From assembly GCF_029871235.1 (NCBI RefSeq), contig NZ_SSOM01000070.1:124001-188000 (forward strand): a DNA stretch of 64,000 bases, in the 5' to 3' direction. This document shows positions 25,146 through 34,588 of the stretch, piece by piece. The stretch is from Pseudomonas sp. BN411. GTDB lineage: Bacteria > Pseudomonadota > Gammaproteobacteria > Pseudomonadales > Pseudomonadaceae. Numbering within the stretch: the first letter of the stretch is position 1; every line of letters starts with the position of its first letter. Position numbers and translations under genes: made by a program. Below the pieces are notes generated by a model, which was not told the origin of the DNA, made no database searches, and saw only the letters and a list, made by a program, of their open reading frames with translations.

Positions 25146-27269
25146 TTAGTTCTGCCCCACAGTCGCGACTATGGTGACCTGCTTGTTGTCCGGTATTTCC
25201 TGGTAGGCCAGTACGTGCATGGTTGGCACGGCGAGCCTTGCGAAGCGCGACATCATCGCCCGGATCGGCCCGGCCACCAGCAGGATCGCCTGCTTGCCGA
25301 GCATTTCCTGGCGCTGCGCCGCTTCCACCAGGGAACGTTGCAGCTTCTCGGCCATTCCGGGTTCGAGGAGAACGCCATCTTCCGAACCTTGTCCGGCCTT
25401 CTGCAGGCTATTCAGCAATATCTGTTCCAACCTGGGTTCCAGAGTGATCACAGGCAGCTCCGGCTCTAGTCCCACAATGCTTTGCACGATTGCACGGGAC
25501 AGCGAGACACGAGCCGCCGCCACCAGCGCGGCGGGATCTTGACTCTTGGGTGCCACGTTGGCGATGGCTTCGGCGATGGTGCGGATGTCGCGTACCGGCA
25601 CCTGCTCCTGCAGCAGCGCCTGGAGCACCTTGAGCAGCGTGGACAGCGACACCATGCCGGGCACCAGCTCTTCGGCCAGGCGCGGCGAACTCTTGGCGAG
25701 GTTCTGCATCAGTTGCTGGACTTCTTCGTGGCCCAGCAGCTCATGGGCGTGCTTGTGCAGTACCTGGTTGAGGTGGGTAGCGACCACGGTGCTGGCATCC
25801 ACCACTGTGTAACCGAGGGACTGCGCCTGGTCGCGCTGGCTGGCGTCGATCCACACCGCTTCCAGGCCGAACGCCGGATCCTTGGCGGCGACGCCGTTGA
25901 GGGTGCCAAAGACCTGGCCGGGGTTGATCGCCAGTTCGCGGTCCGGGTAGACCTCCGCCTCGGCCACGCTGACGCCCATCAGCGTCAGGCGATAGGCGTT
26001 GGGCAGCAGGTCGAGGTTGTCGCGGATATGCACCGAGGGCATCAGGAAGCCCATCTCCTGGGACAGCTTCTTGCGCACGCCCTTGATTCGCGCCAGCAAC
26101 TGGCCGCCCTGGTTGCGATCCACCAGCGGAATCAGCCGGTATCCCACTTCCAGGCCGACGAGGTCTACCGGAGTCACATCGTCCCAGCCAAGCTCCTTGG
26201 TTTCCTGCGCACGCTGGGCCGGTAGCAATTCCTGCTGACGCTGCTCCTCCTGCACCGCCTGCTCCTTGACCTGCTTCTGCCGGTGCCAGATCCAGTAGGC
26301 ACCACCGGCGGCCACGAGGCCCAGGCCGATAAAGGAAACATGCGGCATGCCCGGCACCAGGCCCATGGCGATTAGGATGGTCGCGGATACCGCCAGCGCC
26401 TTGGGCGAGGCGAACATCTGGCGGTTGACCTGCTGACCCATGTCTTCGGAGGAAGACACGCGGGTCACCATGATCGCGGCCGCGGTGGACAGCAGCAGCG
26501 AGGGAATCTGCGCTACCAGGCCGTCACCGATGGTCAGCAGCGAGTAGATGCGACCGGCGTCGCCGAAGCTCAGGCCGTGCTGCAGCATGCCGATGGCCAT
26601 GCCACCGAGCAGGTTGATGAAGAGGATCAGCAGGCCGGCGATGGCGTCGCCACGAACGAATTTGCTGGCACCGTCCATGGAGCCGTAGAAGTCGGCCTCC
26701 TGGGAGACCTCGGAGCGGCGCTTCTTGGCTTCGGCCTGATCGATCAGACCGGCATTGAGGTCGGCGTCGATCGCCATCTGCTTGCCGGGCATGGCGTCCA
26801 GGGTGAAACGCGCGCTCACCTCGGAGATACGGCCCGCACCCTTGGTGACCACCACGAAGTTGATGATCATCAAAATCGCGAAGACCACGGCACCGACCAC
26901 GTAGTTGCCACCGACCACCACGTCGCCGAAGGCCTGGATCACTTTGCCCGCGGCGTCATGGCCGTCCTGGCCGTGGAGCAGCACCACACGGGTTGAGGCG
27001 ACGTTCAGCGCCAGGCGCAGCAGGGTGGCGACCAGCAGGATGGTCGGGAAGACGGCGAAGTCCAGTGGACGCATGGCGTACACGCACACCAGCAGGACGA
27101 CGATGGACAGGGCGATGTTGAAGGTGAAGAAGACGTCCAGCAGGAAGGGCGGCACGGGCAGGGTCATCATGCCCAGCATCACCAGCACCAGCAGCGGCAC
27201 CCCGAGGTTGCCGCGACCGATGCCCAGCAGGTTGTTGCGGACATTGCCGATCAGTTGCGTACGATCCAC
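25146..27269 (-). CDS. flhA: Flagellar export gate protein FlhA
   Basis: A 707-residue protein with eight or so membrane helices in the first 330 residues and a large cytoplasmic substrate/chaperone-docking domain. The conserved FHIPEP-type region appears as GAGRISEVSARFTLDAMPGKQMAIDADL. The start is GTG at 27269 (VDRTQLIGN) with GGGGAG 5 bases upstream; codons further upstream run through the promoter. A sigma-54 promoter precedes it. Confidence 0.97.
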   Translation of the reverse strand: MDRTQLIGNVRNNLLGIGRGNLGVPLLVLVMLGMMTLPVPPFLLDVFFTFNIALSIVVLLVCVYAMRPLDFAVFPTILLVATLLRLALNVASTRVVLLHGQDGHDAAGKVIQAFGDVVVGGNYVVGAVVFAILMIINFVVVTKGAGRISEVSARFTLDAMPGKQMAIDADLNAGLIDQAEAKKRRSEVSQEADFYGSMDGASKFVRGDAIAGLLILFINLLGGMAIGMLQHGLSFGDAGRIYSLLTIGDGLVAQIPSLLLSTAAAIMVTRVSSSEDMGQQVNRQMFASPKALAVSATILIAMGLVPGMPHVSFIGLGLVAAGGAYWIWHRQKQVKEQAVQEEQRQQELLPAQRAQETKELGWDDVTPVDLVGLEVGYRLIPLVDRNQGGQLLARIKGVRKKLSQEMGFLMPSVHIRDNLDLLPNAYRLTLMGVSVAEAEVYPDRELAINPGQVFGTLNGVAAKDPAFGLEAVWIDASQRDQAQSLGYTVVDASTVVATHLNQVLHKHAHELLGHEEVQQLMQNLAKSSPRLAEELVPGMVSLSTLLKVLQALLQEQVPVRDIRTIAEAIANVAPKSQDPAALVAAARVSLSRAIVQSIVGLEPELPVITLEPRLEQILLNSLQKAGQGSEDGVLLEPGMAEKLQRSLVEAAQRQEMLGKQAILLVAGPIRAMMSRFARLAVPTMHVLAYQEIPDNKQVTIVATVGQN

Positions 27270-27350
27270 TGCTACTCCCCTACCCCTTTCACGGAGCCCC
27301 GCTCCGCTCATCCAATCTTTTGACGCGTCGATGCGTCCTGATCCCCCTTG

Positions 27351-27366
27351 TGCAAGAAGCTTTCCA
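27351..27366 (-). promoter_or_regulatory. Sigma-54 promoter of flhA
   Basis: On the minus strand TGGAAAGCTTCTTGCA keeps the GG-N10-GC spacing of sigma-54 promoters and a good TTGCA -12 box; the -24 box deviates from TGGCAC. It lies 82 bases upstream of the flhA GTG. Confidence 0.6.
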
Positions 27367-27411
27367 ACTTCGTTAAGGGGTTGATCGAAAAGGATTAATT
27401 CGGGAAGGCCA

Positions 27412-27509
27412 TGTAGGGGCGAATTCATTCGCCAAGGGCGGCGAAGCTGCCCCTGTTGGGGCTATAGGGCAGACCTGCGGCCTGCCTGGCGAATGAATTC
27501 GCCCCTACA
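27412..27509. repeat. REPIN-like inverted repeat doublet between flhB and flhA
   Basis: A perfect 22-base inverted repeat: arm one at 27412-27433 (beginning TGTAGGGGCGAATTC) and its exact complement at 27488-27509, with 54 bases between. The same arm occurs once more at 37199-37220. This is the form of a doublet of REP sequences (REPIN), mobilised in trans by RAYT transposases in pseudomonads. Confidence 0.85.
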
Positions 27510-27533
27510 GAAAAGCATCGCCCCTGCGGTGAA

Positions 27534-28670
27534 TCACTCGTCGCGCCGCAAATCCGGCGGAATCGGCAGGTCGTTCAGCGGTGCCGGGCGTTTGCCACGG
27601 CCGGCGCGGAACTGTTTGAGCTGGTAGACGTAGGCCAGCACCTGGGCCACGGCCAGGTAGAGGCCGGCGGGGATTTCCTGGTCCAGTTCGGTGGAGTAGT
27701 ACACCGCCCGCGCCAGTGCCGGAGACTCCATGACCGTCACCTTGTTGTCCTGGGCGATCTCGCGGATCTTCAACGCGGTGAAGTCGTTACCCTTGGCCAG
27801 CAGCACCGGCGCGCCGCCCTTTTCGGCGTCGTACTTCAGCGCCACGGCGAAGTGGGTCGGGTTGGTGATGACCACGTCGGCCTGGGGCACGGCGGCCATC
27901 ATGCGGCGCTCGGCCATTTCCCGCTGCAGGCGGCGGATGCGCGACTTGACCTCGGGCTTGCCCTCGGAGTCCTTGTACTCGTCGCGCACTTCCTGCTTGG
28001 TCATCATCAGCTTCTGCTTGTTGTCCCAGAGCTGGAAAGGCACGTCCACGGCGGCGATCAGGATCAAGCCACAGGCCAGCCAGACCGCACTCCAACCCAC
28101 CACCTGGACGCTATGCAGGATGGCCATGTCCAGTGGCTCATGGGCAATCGCCAACAGGTCGTCACGGTCGGAGTTGAGCACCGCCAGCGCCACCAGCAGG
28201 ATCAATGCGAACTTCGCCAAGGCCTTGAGCAGCTCCGCCAGAGCGTGCAGCGAGAACATCCGCTTGAGCCCGGACAAGGGGTTCATCCGGCTGAACTTGG
28301 GCATCAGGGCTTCGGTGGAGAACAGCCAGCCGCCGAGGGAAATCGGGCCGACAATCGACACCACCAGCAGGGTAATCAGCAGCGGCAGCAGCGCATCGAG
28401 CGCCATCTTGCCCGAGGCCAGCAGGAACAGTCCCATGCTGCGCTCGTCCATCAGCACCGCCCGTGGCAGGTCGAAGTTGGACTGCATCAGCTTCATCAGC
28501 ATGTCCGCCATGCCGCCGCCGGTGGCCAGCACGCCGCCAGCTCCTGCCAGGGTCACGGCAAGGGTGTTGAGCTCCCGCGAACGGGCGATCTGGCCCTTCT
28601 CGCGGGCCTCCTGCAACCGTTTACCTGTGGGCTCTTCGCTCTTGTCCGCCCCACTCTCACTCTCTGCCAT
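27534..28670 (-). CDS. flhB: Flagellar export switch protein FlhB
   Basis: A 378-residue protein with four membrane helices and a cytoplasmic domain containing the autocleavage site NPTH (270-273). Cleavage allows the switch from hook to filament export together with FliK. The N-terminus (SEEPTGKRLQEAREKGQIARSREL) is typical. It ends the fliL-flhB gene string and is followed by the REPIN. Confidence 0.97.
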   Translation of the reverse strand: MAESESGADKSEEPTGKRLQEAREKGQIARSRELNTLAVTLAGAGGVLATGGGMADMLMKLMQSNFDLPRAVLMDERSMGLFLLASGKMALDALLPLLITLLVVSIVGPISLGGWLFSTEALMPKFSRMNPLSGLKRMFSLHALAELLKALAKFALILLVALAVLNSDRDDLLAIAHEPLDMAILHSVQVVGWSAVWLACGLILIAAVDVPFQLWDNKQKLMMTKQEVRDEYKDSEGKPEVKSRIRRLQREMAERRMMAAVPQADVVITNPTHFAVALKYDAEKGGAPVLLAKGNDFTALKIREIAQDNKVTVMESPALARAVYYSTELDQEIPAGLYLAVAQVLAYVYQLKQFRAGRGKRPAPLNDLPIPPDLRRDE

Positions 28671-28722
28671 GGCTCACCTCAGCAGTAGGCCCGGGTAACC
28701 GCCGGGACGGGTAAGAGGTTAT

Positions 28723-29499
28723 TCATCGCGCCCTCGCCAGCTCACGCATGAGCTGCAGGGCATCGCTGGCCAGCACCTGGTACTGGGCGAGGGCGTCGGC
28801 CATGCCGATCCAGACGATCACCAGGCCAAGGGCCAGGGTCAGCGGGAAACCGATGGAGAAGATGTTCAGTTGCGGCGCGGCGCGGGTCATGACGCCGAAG
28901 GCCAGGTTGACCACCAGCAGCGCGGTGATCGCCGGCAGCGACAGCAGCAACCCCGCCCCCATCACCCAGCCGAGCTTGCCGGCCACTTCCCAGTAATGGT
29001 TGGTCAACAGCCCGCCACCTACCGGCAGGGTGACGAAGCTTTCAGCGAGGATCTCGAACACCACCAGATGCCCGTTCATGGCCAGGAACAGCAGGGTCAC
29101 CAGCATCAGGTAGAACTGGCCGAGCACCGGCACCGAAACGCCGTTGGTGGGATCGACCATGGACGCGAAGCCCAGGCCCATCTGCATCGAGATGATCTGC
29201 CCCGCCACCACGAAGGCATGGAAGAACAGCTGCAGCACGAAACCGAACAAGGCGCCGACCAGAATCTGCTCACCGATCAGCAGGATGTTGCCGAGGTTGA
29301 TCGCATCCACCTGCGGCATGGGCGGAAGGGTCGGCACCAGCACCACGGAGATCGCCAACGCGAGATACAGGCGGACCCGCGTCGGCACAAGCTGGGTGCC
29401 GATGATCGGCATGGTCATCAGCAGCGCGGCAATGCGGAACAGTGGCAGCACGAAGCTGCCGACCCAGCCACCGATCTGCGCGTCGCTGAGTTCGAGCAT
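28723..29499 (-). CDS. fliR: Flagellar export apparatus protein FliR
   Basis: A 258-residue, highly hydrophobic protein with about six helices. Part of the FliPQR export gate in the basal body. Recognisable stretches are LSDAQIGGWVGSFVLPLFRIAALLM and the QMGLGFASMVDPTNGVSVP loop. It begins 2 bases after fliQ. Confidence 0.96.
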   Translation of the reverse strand: MLELSDAQIGGWVGSFVLPLFRIAALLMTMPIIGTQLVPTRVRLYLALAISVVLVPTLPPMPQVDAINLGNILLIGEQILVGALFGFVLQLFFHAFVVAGQIISMQMGLGFASMVDPTNGVSVPVLGQFYLMLVTLLFLAMNGHLVVFEILAESFVTLPVGGGLLTNHYWEVAGKLGWVMGAGLLLSLPAITALLVVNLAFGVMTRAAPQLNIFSIGFPLTLALGLVIVWIGMADALAQYQVLASDALQLMRELARAR

Positions 29500-29501
29500 G
29501 G

Positions 29502-29771
29502 TCAGCCGATCAGCATCGGGATGTTCTGATAGAGCGTCTGGATGTACTCCATCAGTTGGCGGGTGAGCCAGGGGCCGGCCCAGATCAGGGTGAGCAGCAT
29601 CACCAGCAGGCGCGGCAGGAAACTCAGGGTCTGTTCGTTGATCTGGGTGGCCGCCTGGAACATGGCGACGATCAGGCCCACCACCAGGCTCGGCACCACC
29701 AGGATGCCGACGATCAGGCAGGTCAGCCAGAGCGCGTCACGGAACAGGTCGACAGCAACTTCCGGGGTCAT
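29502..29771 (-). CDS. fliQ: Flagellar export apparatus protein FliQ
   Basis: An 89-residue protein with two membrane helices (about 13-38 and 50-75), the normal size. Contains AATQINEQTLSFLPR in the loop between the helices, a family hallmark. Forms the export gate with FliP and FliR. Confidence 0.96.
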   Translation of the reverse strand: MTPEVAVDLFRDALWLTCLIVGILVVPSLVVGLIVAMFQAATQINEQTLSFLPRLLVMLLTLIWAGPWLTRQLMEYIQTLYQNIPMLIG

Positions 29772-29781
29772 CGCAAGCCTC

Positions 29782-30537
29782 CTAGACGCCGCCGAAGCTG
29801 CCGGCGAGCGTACCGATGATCAGGGCCCAGCCATCCACCAGGACGAAGAGCATGATCTTGAACGGCAGGGAGATGATCAGCGGCGAGAGCATCATCATGC
29901 CCATCGCCATCAGCACGCTGGCCACCACCAGGTCGATGATCAGGAAGGGGATGAAGATCATGAAGCCGATCTGGAACGCCGTCTTCAGCTCGGAGGTGAC
30001 AAAGGCCGGGACCAGGATGGTCAGCGGCGCCGCATCCGGGCTGGGAATGTCGGTGCGCTTGGACAGGCGCATGAACAGGTCCAGGTCGCTGGAACGGGTC
30101 TGCGCCAGCATGAAGTTCTTGATCGGCACTTCAGCCTTGGTTATCGCATCCTGGGCCGTCATCTGCTCGTTGAGATAAGGCTGCAGGGCCTCGCGATTCA
30201 CCTGGTCGAACACCGGCGCCATGATGAACATCGTCAGGAACAGCGCCAGGCCGATGAGGATCTGGTTCGACGGCGTCTGCTGCAGGCCCAGCGCCTGACG
30301 CAGGATGGAGAAGACGATGATGATTCGGGTGAAGCTGGTCATCAGCATGACGAACGCTGGAATGAAGCTCAGCGCCGTCATGATCAGCAGGATCTGCAGG
30401 CTTACCGAGTATTCCTGCTGGCCTTCCGGATTGGTGGACAGGGTAATGGCAGGCACCGACAGCGGATTGTCGGCGCCAAGTGCCAGGGGCGCGGCCAGCA
30501 CCAGCAGCAGCGCGATGAGGAGGCGGTGCAGGGGCAT
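29782..30537 (-). CDS. fliP: Flagellar export apparatus protein FliP
   Basis: A 251-residue protein. It has a cleavable signal sequence (about 1-22), unusual for an inner-membrane protein but typical for FliP, then helices with [20 protein letters not shown] and [14 protein letters not shown]. Core of the FliPQR gate. Its ATG touches the last base of fliO. Confidence 0.97.
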   Translation of the reverse strand: MPLHRLLIALLLVLAAPLALGADNPLSVPAITLSTNPEGQQEYSVSLQILLIMTALSFIPAFVMLMTSFTRIIIVFSILRQALGLQQTPSNQILIGLALFLTMFIMAPVFDQVNREALQPYLNEQMTAQDAITKAEVPIKNFMLAQTRSSDLDLFMRLSKRTDIPSPDAAPLTILVPAFVTSELKTAFQIGFMIFIPFLIIDLVVASVLMAMGMMMLSPLIISLPFKIMLFVLVDGWALIIGTLAGSFGGV

Positions 30538-30983
30538 CAGTGCTTGTCCTTGCCGAGCAGTTCCATCAGGCGTTGGGCGAATTCCGGGGGCGCAGCCTCG
30601 GTGCCGGCCTGATGCACGGGTTCCTTCAGTACATGCAGCGGCGTGATGCGCCCGGCACTGATGCCGAGCAGGATCTGTTCCCCACCCACTTGCACCAGCA
30701 CCAGTCGATCACGCGGGCCGAGGGCCTGGCTGGCCACCAGCCTGATCACCTGGCCACCGCGCGGACCGAGCTGTTGTACCCGGCGCAGCAGCCAGGCCAG
30801 CAGGAAGATCAGCCCCACCACCAGCAGCAGACCGATGGCCAGTTGACCGAGTTGCGCGGCCATGCCGCTACCGGCCTGCGTCACGGTGGCGGCCGCAGCA
30901 GGCGCCGGAACGGTCGCAGCGGGCTCGGCGGCGAAGCCGCTCAGGGGCAGCAGCATCAGCCCCGCGGAGAAGAGTCGACGCAT
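30537..30983 (-). CDS. fliO: Flagellar export assembly protein FliO
   Basis: A 148-residue protein with a signal-like N-terminus, an Ala/Pro-rich periplasmic stretch, one membrane helix ([21 protein letters not shown], about 48-68) and a cytoplasmic domain ([31 protein letters not shown]). It helps FliP fold and assemble. Lies between fliN and fliP. Confidence 0.94.
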   Translation of the reverse strand: MRRLFSAGLMLLPLSGFAAEPAATVPAPAAAATVTQAGSGMAAQLGQLAIGLLLVVGLIFLLAWLLRRVQQLGPRGGQVIRLVASQALGPRDRLVLVQVGGEQILLGISAGRITPLHVLKEPVHQAGTEAAPPEFAQRLMELLGKDKH

Positions 30984-30987
30984 GGTT

Positions 30988-31449
30988 TCAGCGCAGCTTC
31001 TTGATGCGTTCGCTCGGGCTGATCACATCGGTCAGCCGGATACCGAACTTCTCGTTGACCACCACCACCTCGCCGTGGGCGATGAGGGTGCCGTTGACCA
31101 GCACGTCCAGCGGCTCGCCGGCCAGGCGATCGAGTTCGATCACCGAACCCTGGTTGAGCTGCAGCAGGTTGCGGATGGTGATATCGGTGTTGCCCACTTC
31201 CATGGAAATGGACACCGGGATGTCCAGGATCACGTCCAGGTTCGGGCCGTCCAGACTGACCGGACCGCTGGCCTTCGGCACGCTGCCGAACTCTTCCATG
31301 GGCGCGCGTGGAGAACTGGGCGCGGAGGAGCCCTGGTTCATCAGTGCGTCGATATCGTCCTGGGACGCATCGCCGGCCTCGGCCAGCGCCGCAGCCCACT
31401 CATCGGCCAGGGCCTGTTCTTCTGGGGTAGTGTCCATGTCGTTTGCCAT
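30988..31449 (-). CDS. fliN: Flagellar switch protein FliN
   Basis: A 153-residue protein. An acidic N-terminal half (DEWAAALAEAGDASQDDIDALM) precedes the SpoA domain (DVILDIPVSISMEVGNTDITI through VNEKFGIRLTDVISPSERIKKL). Forms the C-ring with FliM and FliG. The ATG at 31449 has GAGG 7 bases upstream; the frame extends further without support. Confidence 0.96.
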   Translation of the reverse strand: MANDMDTTPEEQALADEWAAALAEAGDASQDDIDALMNQGSSAPSSPRAPMEEFGSVPKASGPVSLDGPNLDVILDIPVSISMEVGNTDITIRNLLQLNQGSVIELDRLAGEPLDVLVNGTLIAHGEVVVVNEKFGIRLTDVISPSERIKKLR

Positions 31450-31491
31450 CGCTTGACCTCGGCTGGCTCTGAATTCGTGGGAAACGCGCAA

Positions 31492-32463
31492 TCAGCGCTG
31501 GCGTTCGATCGGTTCGAGGATCTGCAGGGACAGGTTGCCCTTGTGCGACCCCAGCTTGGCCTTGAAGGCCGGCACGCCATTGGCGCGCATGATCATGTGT
31601 TCGGGCATTTCCACCGGGATCACGTCGCCCGGCTGCATGTGCAGGATGTCCCGCAGCTTGAGCTGGCGGCGCACCACGGTGGCGCCCACAGGAACGCTGA
31701 CGTCGAGGATGTCCTCGCGCAGCGCCTTGATCCAGCGCTCGTCCTGGTCGTCGACGTCGGACTGGAAGCCGGCGTCGAGCATCTCGCGGATCGGCTCGAT
31801 CATCGAATAGGGCATGGTGATGTGCAGGTCACCGCCACCGCCGTCCAGCTCGATGTGGAAGGTAGACACCACCACCACTTCGCTGGGGCTGACGATGTTG
31901 GCCAGCGCCGGGTTCACTTCCGAGTTGATGTACTCGAAGTTCACATCCATCACCGCATGCCAGGCCTCGGCCAGGTCGACGAAGGCCTGGTCCAGCACCA
32001 TACGCACCACGCGCAATTCGGTGGGGGTGAACTCGCGGCCTTCGATCTTGGCGTGACGACCGTCGCCACCGAAGAAGTTGTCCACCAGCTTGAACACCAG
32101 CTTGGCGTCGAGGATGAAGAGCGAGGTACCGCGCAGCGGTTTCATCTTCACCAGGTTGAGGCTGGTGGGCACGTAGAGCGAATGCACGTACTCGCCGAAC
32201 TTCATCACCTGCACGCCGCCCACGGCTACGTCGGCGGAGCGACGCAGCAGGTTGAACATGCTGATGCGGGTGTAGCGGGCGAAGCGCTCGTTGATCATTT
32301 CCAGGGTCGGCATGCGTCCCCGGACGATGCGGTCCTGGCTGGTCAGGTCGTAGCTCTTGACACTCGTCGGGTCCGCATCGGTTTCGGTTTCAACCAGGCC
32401 GTCATCGACGCCGTGCAGCAGCGCGTCGATCTCGTCCTGGGACAGCAGGTCTTGAACAGCCAT
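31492..32463 (-). CDS. fliM: Flagellar switch protein FliM
   Basis: A 323-residue protein. The N-terminal LLSQDEIDALLHGV is the CheY-P binding peptide; the middle domain contains NERFARYTRISMFNLLRRSAD; the C-terminal SpoA domain follows. The ATG at 32463 (MAVQDLLSQ) matches the family; upstream codons overlap fliL in another frame. Confidence 0.97.
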   Translation of the reverse strand: MAVQDLLSQDEIDALLHGVDDGLVETETDADPTSVKSYDLTSQDRIVRGRMPTLEMINERFARYTRISMFNLLRRSADVAVGGVQVMKFGEYVHSLYVPTSLNLVKMKPLRGTSLFILDAKLVFKLVDNFFGGDGRHAKIEGREFTPTELRVVRMVLDQAFVDLAEAWHAVMDVNFEYINSEVNPALANIVSPSEVVVVSTFHIELDGGGGDLHITMPYSMIEPIREMLDAGFQSDVDDQDERWIKALREDILDVSVPVGATVVRRQLKLRDILHMQPGDVIPVEMPEHMIMRANGVPAFKAKLGSHKGNLSLQILEPIERQR

Positions 32464-32476
32464 GGTCGTACCTTGC

Positions 32477-33001
32477 CTACTGCAATACGAAGTTGGTGAA
32501 GAGCACTTGTTCGACGGTCGTCGCGCCAGTTTCCTGCTTGGCCAGTTCCTGCACGGTGGCGGTGGCCTGCTGACGCAGCATTTCCTTGCCGACGGGAGTG
32601 ACCAGCGTGTCGAAATTCTGCCCGGAGAAGAGCATGACCAGCTTGTTGCGCAACACCGGCATGTGCACCTTGAGTGCGTCCATCTGGGCCTGGTCACGGG
32701 CCATCAGCGAAACGCTTACCTGCATGTAGCGCTGGCGACCGTTCTGGCTGAAGTTGACGACGAAGGCGGGTGCCAGGTCCTGGTAGATGGCCGGCTGCTT
32801 GGTAGGGGCGGCAGCGGCAGCGTCCTCCTTGGCGGGCTCGGCGGCCTTGTCGCCGCGGCTGAGGAAGTACCAGGTGGCCCCCACCGAAAGGCCGATCGCC
32901 AGCAACAGCGCGACAACGCCCAGAATGATGAGCTTCAGCTTGCTCTTGCCGCCTGCCACAGCAGCGCCCTCTGCCGGGGCCTTCGCTTCTTTCTTCGCCA
33001 T
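32477..33001 (-). CDS. fliL: Basal-body associated protein FliL
   Basis: A 174-residue protein. A basic cytoplasmic tail, one membrane helix (about 22-47, LKLIILGVVALLLAIGLSVG), an Ala/Lys-rich linker and the periplasmic FliL domain ending in FTNFVLQ. It supports stator function. A sigma-54 promoter lies 50 bases upstream, making it the head of the fliLMNOPQR-flhB transcript. Confidence 0.96.
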   Translation of the reverse strand: MAKKEAKAPAEGAAVAGGKSKLKLIILGVVALLLAIGLSVGATWYFLSRGDKAAEPAKEDAAAAAPTKQPAIYQDLAPAFVVNFSQNGRQRYMQVSVSLMARDQAQMDALKVHMPVLRNKLVMLFSGQNFDTLVTPVGKEMLRQQATATVQELAKQETGATTVEQVLFTNFVLQ

Positions 33002-33051
33002 GCCAATAATCCGTCGCTGAGCGGGACAAACCCGCCTTTTCCTGGGGAATG

Positions 33052-33067
33052 AGCAAGTGTTATGCCA
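33052..33067 (-). promoter_or_regulatory. Sigma-54 promoter of the fliL operon
   Basis: On the minus strand TGGCATAACACTTGCT matches TGGCAC-N5-TTGCT with correct GG-N10-GC spacing, 50 bases upstream of the fliL ATG. Confidence 0.75.
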
Positions 33068-33177
33068 GCTCGCCGGCCAGCCGGCGGTTCAGGCAATTGC
33101 TTCAGGGCTGCGGATATACCAGTGTCGGGGGGCGGCTGTCACGAGGGGTTGCGGGAAATCTTGGCGCGGGGGGAATG

Positions 33178-33227
33178 CCCTCTCCCCCGCCCCTCTCACT
33201 TGAGCGCAGAGGGGTTGGGGGAGAGGG
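33178..33227. repeat. Long CCCTCTCC-type hairpin between fliK and fliL
   Basis: An outer 11-base arm (33178-33188) pairs with 33217-33227, and an inner CCCCTCT pairs with AGAGGGG, giving an interrupted stem of about 18 pairs. It lies 10 bases beyond the fliK stop. It may terminate fliK transcription and also resembles a common pseudomonad extragenic palindrome. Confidence 0.65.
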
Positions 33228-33236
33228 AAAGCGCAG

Positions 33237-34505
33237 TCAGGCGTAGAAATCCACCAACCCGCGCCCACCCGCCGTCGAGGCCGGGCGGATTTCGCTGTGG
33301 CTCACGCTGATCTCTTCGTCGCCACCACTGCCGAAATCAGCGCGACCGCCAGCGGAACGACGCTCGCCGTCACTGCCCTGCCCTTGCCAGCCACGGCTGA
33401 GGGACTGGTCGGAGACGTTCACGTCGAGCTGGTTCATGCCCTGCTGGGCGAACATGTCGCGCAGGCGGTGCATTTGCCCTTCCAGGGCGTCACGTACGTT
33501 GGCGTTGGGGCTGGCGAAGGTCACCTGGGTCTGGTCCTGGGTCATGTGCACCCGGACTTCGAGCCGGCCAAGCTCCTGCGGATCGAGCTGGATCTCGGCG
33601 GACTTGAGGTTCTGGCTGGACAGCCACATCACCCTATCCACCACGGCTTCACTCCAACCGCCCTGCTGCATGTTCACCGGCTGCCCCGGTACCAGGGCTG
33701 GGGCCCGCTGGGTTTGCGCAGTCTGCTGGCTGATGGCCTGGCTCAGGGCGTTCAAACGGTTCGCCAGCAGTTCGTTGCGCACCTCACCCTTGTTCTCGCC
33801 CACACCCTCGGTCAGTTCCACCGAGAGTTCGGCCGACGACAGCGCCTTGTCCAGCTTGCCCTCGCCCGCCTCCAGTGGCTTGTCGGACAACGCGGCCATG
33901 GCATCGGCGAAGTCCTGGTCTGCCGTGGGCGCGGTTTGCGCCGCCTGGGTAGCGTTTTGCACCTGCTGGGCGGCCTGAGCCCCCTGATCCAGCGCCATCT
34001 TCACCGCTGGCATACCGTTGAGCTGATCCAGATCCGGATCGAGGCTGGCTTCAGTCAGGGTCGCTGGTGCACCGCTGTTCACCGGCGGTGTGACGGGCAA
34101 GGCAGCGGCCGCGGCGTCCGCCTCGACAGGCGCATCGGCCGGCAGTTGCCCGGTCATGGCCATGAGCAACAGCGGGTCCATCACCGGCTCGCCTGAGGAC
34201 TCCTTGGTATCGCCTTCTTCAGCCGGCAAGGGCTTGCCGCTTTCGGCAACGGCCGACTGGCCAGCGGCAGGATCGGCCGCCGGCTTGTCCTGGCTTGCTG
34301 CCTCGTCCGCCTTGGTCTTGGCCTGTTTGGCAGCTGCCTCGTTACGCTCGGCAGCCTTGGCCTGACGTTCTTTTGCGTACATCTGGGCGAAGCTGGAAGC
34401 CTCGCCCTTGCTGGTTTCCGCCGGTTTCTCCGGGGCTTTTGCGGCCGGTGCTTTCGGCTTCACTTCAGGCCTGGCCTGAAGAAGCAGATCGGGGGCAACG
34501 GGCAT
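33237..34505 (-). CDS. fliK: Flagellar hook-length control protein FliK
   Basis: A 422-residue protein. The N-terminal 270 residues are low-complexity (Ala, Lys, Glu, Gln), the expected secreted ruler part. The C-terminal Flg_hook domain (about 290-375) includes SAEIQLDPQELGRLEVRVHM and NANVRDALEGQMHRLRDMF. It measures hook length and triggers the FlhB switch. The ATG at 34505 gives MPVAPDLLLQARPE; upstream codons of the frame are not supported. Confidence 0.93.
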   Translation of the reverse strand: MPVAPDLLLQARPEVKPKAPAAKAPEKPAETSKGEASSFAQMYAKERQAKAAERNEAAAKQAKTKADEAASQDKPAADPAAGQSAVAESGKPLPAEEGDTKESSGEPVMDPLLLMAMTGQLPADAPVEADAAAAALPVTPPVNSGAPATLTEASLDPDLDQLNGMPAVKMALDQGAQAAQQVQNATQAAQTAPTADQDFADAMAALSDKPLEAGEGKLDKALSSAELSVELTEGVGENKGEVRNELLANRLNALSQAISQQTAQTQRAPALVPGQPVNMQQGGWSEAVVDRVMWLSSQNLKSAEIQLDPQELGRLEVRVHMTQDQTQVTFASPNANVRDALEGQMHRLRDMFAQQGMNQLDVNVSDQSLSRGWQGQGSDGERRSAGGRADFGSGGDEEISVSHSEIRPASTAGGRGLVDFYA

Positions 34506-34588
34506 GGGCACTCTCCGCTCGGGTTGGTTCGTGCCGGGATGAGTGCAAGGGATGGGCCAACATTCTGGCCAAGGGGACAAGACGTCGA

